From: JASJHI01 sp965371355
GTDB taxonomy: Bacteria; Actinomycetota; Acidimicrobiia; Acidimicrobiales; Ilumatobacteraceae
Direction of reading: 5' to 3'
Assembly (NCBI GenBank): GCA_965371355.1
Contig: CBDUYD010000188.1
Span: 1 to 5,373 of the forward strand
Length of the DNA stretch: 5,373 nt
Below the pieces are notes generated by a model. That model saw only the letters and a list, made by a program, of their open reading frames with translations, was not told the DNA's origin and did no database searches. The position numbers were made by a program, and so were the translations under genes. This document shows, piece by piece, positions 1-5,373 of the stretch (its first letter is position 1; every line of letters starts with the position of its first letter).

Positions 1-2378
1 ACGCCGTCGCGCAGCGCGTTCTCCATCCCGATGTCGACGACCGCCGCGGCGTCGGCGGGTAGCTGCGCGCCGGTTCCGTAGATGCCGGGCTCGTGCTCGT
101 CGAACTTACGGAAGATCTCATCGAGGCGCTTCACACTCTCGCCGACGCCGGTGATGTACTGGTTGATCAACTTGTCGACGAAGTTCGAATCGACACCGGG
201 CGGCATGCCGACCGTCGCTGTGATCTCGGCCCCCCAGTTCTTCAAGCCGCCGCCGCTGACGCCCAGCGCGAAGCCGACACTGTTGCCGGCGATGCCGACC
301 TCGAACGACACCGAGGCGCTGAGCGCGAGCTTCTTCTCGCCGGCGACGTTCTCGCGACGCCGCTTCGCGTCCTTGTCGGACCTCACCCGATCCGCGAAGT
401 CTCCACCCATCGACGCGGCGAGCGACTTGGCGTCGTAGTGCGAGAAGAGGGCCGCGCCGATGGTGGCCTCGATCTTCACGCCCGGCAGGTTGGCACCGAA
501 ACCACCGTCGACGCTGAGCCCGATGTCGGCGTACGTGTCGTCGCCGCCTCCGAATGTGGTCTGCTCGACCATCGCCGCCCACATCTCGGCGCGGTGTCGA
601 GCGTTGCGCTTGCCCATCTTGTCGCCGGGTGCCCACAGGTTCGCGAGGAGTTCGGGCTTCGCTACGCGGTAGGCGCCGTACGACAGCGCCTGAAGTGCCG
701 CATCGGTACCCTTGTCGGAACCGGACCGGACGAAGAACCCGACGTTGGCGTCGGACTTGATCCCGACCGCTTCGGCGCCCACGCCGACCGAGAACTTGGC
801 GGCGACCTCCATCCGCTTCGGGTTGCCGAGCGTCGTGACGCCGGCGGTGGTCGCCCCGTTCGTACCGCGAGCAGCGGTGCCGCTCATCTTGATCACGACG
901 ACGAGGCCGGGTGTACCGGTGGGGATGCTGAACTCGATCGCCAGGTCGATCGTTTCGCCGGCCCCGCTGAGGGCCGCGTCGAGGATGCCGGCGAGGATTC
1001 GGAGGCCCATGCTCATCGACGGCGCCTCGATCGCCTTCTTCAGCGACCTCTCGCCGACCTTGTCGTCGCTCACCCGCTGATCTACGCGGGCACGGACACC
1101 CTTGCCCGCCGTGGTGAGAGCGGACAGGTCGGTCACCTCGCCCTCCCCGCGCTTGCCGACGACGGTGTCCTTCAGCCGTCTGGCCTCGGTCTTGAGGGGC
1201 CCGTGCATCGGCTTCGTCACCTTCTTGGCCAGCTTCTGCGCAGCCCAGATGTCGCCGCCGCGCAGAACCTCCGCTTCCGCGGCTGCGAAGGCGGCGTCGT
1301 AGATCTTCTGGAGTTCGGGCGTCAGTTCGAGGACGAGCGACTCCTCTTCGGTGCGGAGTTGCGCGTCGACCGACTTCTTCGTCTTCTTGTAGGCGATGTT
1401 CCCCCCGATCATCTCCTGGTAGTCGGTGGTGGCGCTCTTGCCCGAGCTCCGGGTGCGCTTGTCCGAGGCGGCTCGAACATCGTCGTAGGCCTGCTTGCGA
1501 GCGTGTTCCTTGATCACGCCCCGGAACATCTTGACCTCGGCGCTCCTCGTGAAGCCGGCGCCACCACCGCCGAGGCCCTTGAACACCGACTTGTGCAGGT
1601 CGGCTTCGGCCTCGATGCGGATCTGCTCGGCGACCGCCTCGCAGGCATTCCTCATCCAACCGGGCGCGAGCCCGCTCGGAGCGTCGTCATCGCCGGGTGC
1701 TCGGCGGATCGTGACCGACCGTTCGACGCGCCCGGTCTGCTGCATCGTGTGGGCGAGTTCGTGCGCGACGAGGTGCGTCCCGGCGGCGGTGGTCGTGTCG
1801 GGGACTCCGCCGCGGAAGAACACGTCGGAACCGACCGTGAACGCCCTCGCCGCCAGTCGATCGTTGAGCGAATCGACCGCCGGCCCGGTGTGCAGCCTGA
1901 CCGCCCCGAGATCGGCGCCGAAACCGAGCTCCATCCTGCGGCGAAGCGGTTCGTCCATCGGCCGACCGCCGGACCGGCGGAGGGCATCGAGATCGCCGGT
2001 GACCGCCTCGCTCGCAGGGGCGGCACCGGTTGCGGAGCGCCTCACGCGGTCGATGTCCGACGCCGGCTCGTCGCCGCCCTTCGGCGCGGGTCGAACCCGG
2101 CTGCCGCGGCCGTCGGGGACGACCCGTGGATTGTGGAGCGCGGCGCCGGTGGAGAGGCGCTGCACGACAGCGTCGGCGAGCCGGTCGGCTTCGCGTTCCT
2201 CGGGGTCGTTGACCGCGCCGACGAGGAGCGAGAACTGGAGCCGTTCGCCGCTCGCCGGTGCCGCGACGCCGTGGTGACCCCCGGATGGCCTCGGAGCACG
2301 TTGCGGATCGCCCTCGGCCGGCTTGGCGGCGCGGTCCCGAGGCCGCATGTCGTGTGCTGGGGCTTCGGGGACGCTCAT
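1..2378 (-). CDS. DUF4157 (eCIS-core) domain protein, large, C-terminus cut by window edge
   Basis: The minus-strand frame is open from ATG (2376-2378) to the left edge, at least 792 codons with no stop. An in-frame TAA at 2460-2462, with no ATG, GTG or TTG between, makes this ATG the first possible start; no clear Shine-Dalgarno precedes it. Residues 1-50 are Pro/Ala/Arg-rich and probably disordered. Residues 55-75 carry the NDPEEREADRLADAVVQ motif, and 136-215 the DUF4157 core: SGGRPMDEPLRRRME, then VRLHTGPA, ARAFTVGSDVFF and HLVAHELAHTMQQTG, with HExxH at 206-210. This pattern is diagnostic of DUF4157. Residues 240-455 are Lys/Ala/Glu-rich and probably helical, 457-473 form a hydrophobic segment, and 476-726 are Gly-rich amphipathic strands. 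There is no signal peptide. The family is known for association with contractile injection systems and toxins; an effector role here is inference. I do not recognise the C-terminal region. Domain call is near certain; function is unknown. Confidence 0.93.
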   Translation of the reverse strand, partial: MSVPEAPAHDMRPRDRAAKPAEGDPQRAPRPSGGHHGVAAPASGERLQFSLLVGAVNDPEEREADRLADAVVQRLSTGAALHNPRVVPDGRGSRVRPAPKGGDEPASDIDRVRRSATGAAPASEAVTGDLDALRRSGGRPMDEPLRRRMELGFGADLGAVRLHTGPAVDSLNDRLAARAFTVGSDVFFRGGVPDTTTAAGTHLVAHELAHTMQQTGRVERSVTIRRAPGDDDAPSGLAPGWMRNACEAVAEQIRIEAEADLHKSVFKGLGGGGAGFTRSAEVKMFRGVIKEHARKQAYDDVRAASDKRTRSSGKSATTDYQEMIGGNIAYKKTKKSVDAQLRTEEESLVLELTPELQKIYDAAFAAAEAEVLRGGDIWAAQKLAKKVTKPMHGPLKTEARRLKDTVVGKRGEGEVTDLSALTTAGKGVRARVDQRVSDDKVGERSLKKAIEAPSMSMGLRILAGILDAALSGAGETIDLAIEFSIPTGTPGLVVVIKMSGTAARGTNGATTAGVTTLGNPKRMEVAAKFSVGVGAEAVGIKSDANVGFFVRSGSDKGTDAALQALSYGAYRVAKPELLANLWAPGDKMGKRNARHRAEMWAAMVEQTTFGGGDDTYADIGLSVDGGFGANLPGVKIEATIGAALFSHYDAKSLAASMGGDFADRVRSDKDAKRRRENVAGEKKLALSASVSFEVGIAGNSVGFALGVSGGGLKNWGAEITATVGMPPGVDSNFVDKLINQYITGVGESVKRLDEIFRKFDEHEPGIYGTGAQLPADAAAVVDIGMENALRDG
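1734..2216 (-). other. DUF4157 domain with HELAH putative metal-binding motif
   Basis: This is the domain portion (about residues 55-215) of the large left-hand gene. The N-terminal acidic helix with the EREAD signature is separated from the core by a linker of about 55 residues (75-130) rich in Pro, Gly and Arg, which is usual for this family. The core ends in AHELAH-TMQQTG. The HELAH at 1749-1763 has both His residues and the Glu intact, so zincin-type zinc binding is plausible. The family's enzymatic activity is not something the sequence can settle, and no third zinc ligand can be assigned by eye. Confidence 0.9.
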
Positions 2379-2456
2379 CGGTTCGGTCGGGTTCTGTTGT
2401 CTCGTATCTTGCCGTCGCTCTCGCGGACCGGGCGGGCTCCGCCGAGCGCTTCGAGC

Positions 2457-2486
2457 ACATTAGTTGTATTCGCAGCGGCCGTCGAA
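2457..2486 (-). promoter_or_regulatory. Candidate promoter for the DUF4157 gene
   Basis: Read on the minus strand, a locally AT-rich island contains TAATGT (2457-2462, fits TANNNT) and, 18 bp upstream, TTCGAC (2481-2486) as a poor -35. An alternative -10 is TACAAC (2463-2468). It would give a 5' leader of roughly 70-75 nt. The gap after the upstream HAD gene (145 bp) and the drop in GC support a separate promoter, but the hexamer matches are weak. Confidence 0.3.
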
Positions 2487-2523
2487 GATGTCGCTCGTAG
2501 CCGGCGGCGCGGGCACTCGTGCG

Positions 2524-3336
2524 TCAGCGTCGGCGACGCCTGCGTGACTTCGCGAGGCCGAATCGGGTGCCGGCGGCGAAGCTCGCCCCGGCGATCCCCA
2601 CGGTCGCCGCCGTCGTCGCCGTCCGCCGGATCACTGACTTGGTGCGTTGGCTGAAGATCACGATCGGCCATCCGTGGCGTCTCGCGTGTCGTTCGAGTCT
2701 GCCATCGGGGTTGACGGCGACGGGATGCCCGACCGCTTCGAGCATCGGAAGGTCGCTCGCCGAGTCGCTGTAGGCGTAGCACTGGGCCAATTCGTAGCCG
2801 TTCCACTTGGCCAGTTCCTCGATCGCCTCGACCTTTCCGGGGCCGTAGCAGAACGGGCCCACCAACTCGCCGGTGTACATGTCGTCCTCGACAACGCCCC
2901 GTGTGCCGAGGCCCGATGTCATGCCGAGCGAGTGGGCGAGCGGTTCGACGATCTCCTGCGGGGCGGCCGAGACGATGTAAGTGGCGCGACCGGCGCGCCG
3001 GTGGCGATCGATCAGCCGCCGCGCCTCTGGGCGCAGCTTGGCGAGGAGCCGGGGAAGGACCTCGACGTTGAGTGCCTGGAGTTCACTCTGGCGCATCCCG
3101 GTGACCGCCTTGAGGATCCGAGCGCGCACCGCGTCCGTGGTGTCGTCGCTGGCGCCGAACAGCTTGAACGCGATCGCGCCGGTGGCGTCGCGGGCGAACT
3201 CGACGTTGGGTATCAGACCAGCTCGTCTGGCCTGGATCGCCAACGTGAAGGCGGACGATCCGGAGATCAGCGTGCGGTCGAGGTCGAAGAAGGCCGCGCT
3301 CGGACCGGAACTCGCCACCTCGACGTACTCGCTCAC
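2524..3336 (-). CDS. HAD-IB family hydrolase (SerB-like phosphatase), with hydrophobic Arg-tipped tail
   Basis: This 270-residue protein has all four HAD motifs. Motif I is FFDLDRTL with nucleophile D18 and acid/base D20. Motif II is IVSAAP with S123. Motif III is K168 in YGPGKVEAI. Motif IV is SDSASDLPM with D191 and D195. Spacing and the cap inserted between motifs I and II match subfamily IB, the phosphoserine-phosphatase-like group (the type covered by TIGR01490). The substrate cannot be told from sequence. The start is GTG at 3334-3336, overlapping the rsmI stop as GTGA, so translation is probably coupled. After the catalytic domain, residues 240-262 form an Ala/Gly/Thr-rich hydrophobic stretch followed by KS and six arginines, which may be a weak membrane anchor. 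The TGA stop is at 2524-2526. The family is confident; phosphoserine as substrate is not claimed. Confidence 0.9.
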   Translation of the reverse strand: MSEYVEVASSGPSAAFFDLDRTLISGSSAFTLAIQARRAGLIPNVEFARDATGAIAFKLFGASDDTTDAVRARILKAVTGMRQSELQALNVEVLPRLLAKLRPEARRLIDRHRRAGRATYIVSAAPQEIVEPLAHSLGMTSGLGTRGVVEDDMYTGELVGPFCYGPGKVEAIEELAKWNGYELAQCYAYSDSASDLPMLEAVGHPVAVNPDGRLERHARRHGWPIVIFSQRTKSVIRRTATTAATVGIAGASFAAGTRFGLAKSRRRRRR

Positions 3337-4181
3337 GGCCGACCGTCCCGGCCTCGATCTCGGTCGTCGCCGATCGTCACCGCGATCTCGTACACCTCGC
3401 GCTTGCGGCGCCCGGTGCGTCGCGCGACCGTCCCGGCGGCGTCGCGTTTCGATGCGCCCTGCGCGATCTCTTCGCGCAACCGGCGGGCGACCTCGTCGTC
3501 GGTGATCGCGTCGGGCGCTGCCGCTCCCTCGAGCACGAACACGTACTCGCCCCGTGGCTCGCCGACGTCGATGTTGGCAAGGGTGCCTCGGATCGTCTCC
3601 TCGTGCAGCTTTGTCAGTTCGCGGGACACGACGATCATTCGATCATCTCCACATGCCGTTCGGAGGTCGTCGAGGGTTCGCTGTGCCCGGTGCGGTGCCT
3701 CGTAGATCACCGTCGTGCGACGATCGGCTGCGATCTCGTCGAGTCGTTCTGCGCGTTCGCGTCCCTTGCGCGGGAGGAATCCTTCGAACGTGAACCTGCC
3801 CGTGGGGAGGCCGCTGATCGTCAGGGCCATGATCGCCGCGGTCGGGCCGGGGACGGCGCTGACCGTGTGGCCGTGTTCGTGGACGGCTCGGACCAGCCGC
3901 TCGCCGGGGTCGGAGATACCGGGGCTGCCGGCATCGCTGACGAGCGCCACATCGTCGCCTCCGGCGAGTTCGGCGAGCACACTGTCGGTACATGCAGCTT
4001 CGGTGTGGTCGTTGCACACGGCGAGCCGTTTCGCGCGGATGCCCGACCGCTGCAGTAGCAGCCCTGTGCGCCGAGTGTCCTCGCAGCACACGAGTCCGAC
4101 CGCGCCCAGCGTCTCGATCGCCCGCGGCGCCAGATCGGCCATGTTGCCGATCGGCGTCGCGACGAGCCACAACGTGCTCAC
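3333..4181 (-). CDS. rsmI: 16S rRNA (cytidine-1402 2'-O)-methyltransferase RsmI
   Basis: RsmI is a cytoplasmic SAM-dependent enzyme that 2'-O-methylates C1402 in the decoding centre of 16S rRNA. The 282-residue protein has the usual family length and collinear motifs: VATPIGN (7-13), CEDTR (33-37), ALVSDAGSPGISDPG (79-93), VPGPTAAI (110-117), GFLPRKG (134-140), YEAPHR (160-165) and RELTKLHEE (187-195). The tail has the typical basic helix GASKRDAA...TGRRKREVYE (242-265), ending in an Asp/Arg/Gly-rich extension. The fold is that of tetrapyrrole (SAM-dependent) methylases. The start is GTG at 4179-4181, three codons before LWLVATP; no strong Shine-Dalgarno is seen. It lies 37 bp downstream of the DUF192 gene and its TGA overlaps the GTG of the HAD gene, indicating one transcript. 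Confidence 0.96.
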   Translation of the reverse strand: MSTLWLVATPIGNMADLAPRAIETLGAVGLVCCEDTRRTGLLLQRSGIRAKRLAVCNDHTEAACTDSVLAELAGGDDVALVSDAGSPGISDPGERLVRAVHEHGHTVSAVPGPTAAIMALTISGLPTGRFTFEGFLPRKGRERAERLDEIAADRRTTVIYEAPHRAQRTLDDLRTACGDDRMIVVSRELTKLHEETIRGTLANIDVGEPRGEYVFVLEGAAAPDAITDDEVARRLREEIAQGASKRDAAGTVARRTGRRKREVYEIAVTIGDDRDRGRDGRP

Positions 4182-4218
4182 CGAGCGCGCCCGCGCTCAG
4201 CGGTGGTCCGCTCGCAGC

Positions 4219-4593
4219 TCACTGCGCGGCGCACGGTGGATCACACGGTGGATCATCGGTCTCGTCGAGGCGCAATTCGATGGGGTCGCCGACCCGCAGT
4301 TCCCAGCGGGCGAATGCTCCGGCCTCGGCCTCGATGACCGTCCGCGCGTGCCGGACCGGCGCTCCGATCCGGTGCCGCTTCATCCGCACGGTCTTCAAGA
4401 CCACGCCGCGGTCGTCGACGTAGGCGACATCGATCGCGAAGCGCATGCCGATCGTGTGCACCCATCGGCACGGGGCGATGACGAGTGCCCCCTCGATGCC
4501 GTCGCGGCCGAGCAGACCCCTCCGGCGGGCGCGCCGGTCGCCGGTGATCTCGGCGGATGCCAACACCCTCGCATCACTCACCAACCAGGCCAT
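4219..4593 (-). CDS. DUF192 family protein
   Basis: This 124-residue protein matches DUF192 (PF02643). It has RRRGLLGRDG (23-32), the core PCRWVHTIGMRFAIDVAYVD (41-60), VVLKTVRMKR (64-73), the VIEAEAGAFARW region (86-97) and VGDPIEL near the end. The family's biochemical role is not established. Many members carry an export signal; this one has only a short N-terminus without a signal peptide, so it is probably cytoplasmic. The ATG at 4591-4593 is the only sensible start; its upstream sequence lacks a Shine-Dalgarno. The C-terminus is extended by a duplicated DPPC tetrapeptide encoded by a 12-bp tandem repeat. It is first in the minus-strand run leading to rsmI and divergent from the ABC transporter gene with a 51-bp gap. 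Confidence 0.9.
   Translation of the reverse strand: MAWLVSDARVLASAEITGDRRARRRGLLGRDGIEGALVIAPCRWVHTIGMRFAIDVAYVDDRGVVLKTVRMKRHRIGAPVRHARTVIEAEAGAFARWELRVGDPIELRLDETDDPPCDPPCAAQ
4232..4255 (-). repeat. Perfect 12-bp tandem duplication in the DUF192 gene
   Basis: The plus-strand unit CACGGTGGATCA occurs twice back to back (4232-4243 and 4244-4255) without mismatch. In the DUF192 frame it encodes DPPC twice, giving DPPCDPPCAAQ at the C-terminus, so the duplication keeps the frame and adds a second cysteine. Confidence 0.95.
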
Positions 4594-4631
4594 GGAAGAA
4601 GCATGTCACGCGAGAGACGGGATGGGACGGG

Positions 4632-4647
4632 TACGGTCGAATCGATG
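4632..4647 (+). promoter_or_regulatory. Candidate -10 element and leaderless start of the ABC ATPase gene
   Basis: TACGGT at 4632-4637 fits the TANNNT -10 pattern. Exactly seven bases follow before the ATG at 4645, so transcription could begin on or next to the start codon. Leaderless mRNAs are common in actinobacteria, and no Shine-Dalgarno lies at a proper distance from this ATG. No -35 hexamer is evident. Short -10 matches arise easily by chance. Confidence 0.35.
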
Positions 4648-5349
4648 ACCGATCCGCCGGCATTCGAGCTGAACGATGTTGTCGCCGGTCCCGCCGACGG
4701 CCCGATTCTGCACGACCTCACCGTCGATCTCCCGGCTCGAGGGGTCACCGTGGTCGCCGGTCCGTCAGGGTCGGGGAAGTCCACGCTCCTGCGGCTGCTC
4801 AACCGGCTCGACGACCCGATCTCCGGCGAGATCTCGTGGCAGGGTCGCGCTCTCACCTCGTGGGATCCGACCGAGCTGCGGCGACAGGTCGGGATGGTCT
4901 TCCAGAGGCCTCCGCTGTTCCCCGGATCGGTGCGCGACAACCTCCGCGTCGCCTGCCCGACGCTCGACGACGAACGGGCGGGGGCGATGCTCGAGCGGGT
5001 GCAACTCGACGTCGACAAGCTCGATGCGGACGCGAGCACGCTGTCGGGCGGCGAGGCGCAGCGGATGTGTCTCGCCCGGGCATTGCTCACAGGTCCCAAG
5101 GTGGTGCTCGCCGACGAGCCGACCGCCGCCCTCGACAACGCGGCGACACGATCGATCGAGCGTCTCGGCCGGATGCTCGCCGATGGCGGGGTCGCCGTCA
5201 TCTGGGTCACGCACGACACCGATCAGCTCCGACGGATCGCCGATCACGTACTCGCCCTCGCCGATGGCCGGGTCGCGTCGTTCGGCCATCTGCCCGAGCT
5301 CGACGCGCACGCCGATCCGATCGTGCGACGGATCGTGGGGGCATCATGA
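4645..5349 (+). CDS. ABC transporter ATP-binding protein, FetA/YbbL-like
   Basis: This 234-residue single nucleotide-binding domain has all motifs intact: Walker A GPSGSGKST (39-47), Q-loop Q87 in MVFQRPPLFPGSVRDNL, signature LSGGEAQR (133-140), Walker B VVLADEP with catalytic E158, D-loop AALD (161-164) and H-loop H190 in VIWVTHD. The short length, the Q-loop wording (FQRPPLFPGSV) and VIWVTHD resemble E. coli FetA (YbbL), the ATPase of the FetAB metal (iron) exporter, and plant STAR1. That assignment rests on remembered similarity and is moderate. The frame is open far upstream, antisense to other genes, but homology begins just after the ATG at 4645; an ATG at 4603 would add 14 non-conserved residues. 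The stop TGA overlaps the next ATG (ATGA), so ATPase and the following protein are probably co-translated as one transporter operating at the cytoplasmic membrane. Confidence 0.85.
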   Translation: MTDPPAFELNDVVAGPADGPILHDLTVDLPARGVTVVAGPSGSGKSTLLRLLNRLDDPISGEISWQGRALTSWDPTELRRQVGMVFQRPPLFPGSVRDNLRVACPTLDDERAGAMLERVQLDVDKLDADASTLSGGEAQRMCLARALLTGPKVVLADEPTAALDNAATRSIERLGRMLADGGVAVIWVTHDTDQLRRIADHVLALADGRVASFGHLPELDAHADPIVRRIVGAS

Positions 5350-5373
5350 ACTCCATGACCGGCATGCTCGGAC
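5346..5373 (+). CDS. Start of the next gene, probably the cognate ABC permease (truncated by window edge)
   Basis: An ATG at 5346-5348 overlaps the ABC ATPase stop codon by ATGA, the usual sign of translational coupling. Only nine codons (MNSMTGMLG) are visible before the window ends, so homology cannot be judged. ATG codons also occur at codons 4 and 7. Because FetA-like ATPases are normally followed by a FetB/YbbM-type membrane permease, that is the likely product, but it is inference from context alone. Confidence 0.5.

Noticed and set aside
118..1659. A 513-codon minus-strand open frame and a 257-codon one at 1687-2460
   Set aside because: Both are in a different register from the true gene and translate to low-complexity Arg/Gly/Ser-rich text with no motifs. 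The real frame shows no stop in this window.
2431..2443. GGCGG-GCT-CCGCC hairpin between the HAD and DUF4157 genes, considered as a terminator
   Set aside because: The stem is only 5 bp with a 3-nt loop and no T-run on either side, and such short GC palindromes are frequent at this base composition.
93..2654. An 853-codon open frame on the plus strand across almost the whole left part
   Set aside because: It is codon-for-codon antisense to the DUF4157 gene. In GC-rich DNA with G/C-ending codons this frame stays open by chance. Its translation is Arg/Asp/His-rich and resembles no family, while the opposite strand gives clear DUF4157 motifs.
3715..4644. Upstream extension of the ABC ATPase frame
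   Set aside because: The frame is open but lies antisense to rsmI and DUF192 and has no ABC homology. The protein is complete from the ATG at 4645.
4603..4644. Alternative ABC ATPase start at ATG 4603, preceded by GGAAGAAG
   Set aside because: The purine run is very close to the ATG, and the 14 added residues are polar and not needed for the domain. It cannot be fully excluded.
4578..5219. 213-codon minus-strand open frame opposite the ABC ATPase
   Set aside because: It is a Ser/Arg-rich shadow with no motifs, lying over a gene with complete ABC signatures on the plus strand.

Overview
This is a strongly GC-rich window with G/C-ending codons, dense gene packing, GTG starts and weak or absent Shine-Dalgarno sequences. 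That fits a high-GC actinobacterium. An Acidimicrobiia/Ilumatobacter-like source is a guess from overall flavour, not something the sequence proves. No rRNA, tRNA, CRISPR array, insertion sequence or prophage gene is visible.

Left part (1-2378, minus strand): one very large gene fills this part and runs off the left edge, so its C-terminus is missing. Its reading frame is open for at least 792 codons. The N-terminal quarter is a DUF4157 domain (the 'eCIS core' domain) with an intact HELAH zincin-type motif. Behind it lie a Lys/Ala-rich helical stretch, a short hydrophobic helix and a long Gly-rich region of alternating-hydrophobicity strands that I do not recognise. DUF4157 proteins are often linked to extracellular contractile injection systems and polymorphic toxins, so this is the accessory and most interesting gene of the window. 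No injection-system structural gene is present here.

Middle part (2524-4593, minus strand): a compact run of three conserved genes, in transcription order a DUF192 protein, the 16S rRNA 2'-O-methyltransferase RsmI, and a HAD-IB family hydrolase with a hydrophobic, arginine-tipped tail. rsmI and the HAD gene overlap by a GTGA, and DUF192 and rsmI are 37 bp apart, so an operon is likely. A 145-bp gap with a small AT-rich island separates this run from the DUF4157 gene, which probably has its own promoter.

Right part (4594-5373, plus strand): divergent from the DUF192 gene, an ABC transporter ATPase resembling FetA/YbbL starts with what looks like a leaderless arrangement. It overlaps by ATGA the first codons of another gene, probably its permease, which is cut off by the window edge. 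The middle and right parts look like ordinary chromosomal housekeeping; the DUF4157 gene is the likely later addition or lineage-specific element.
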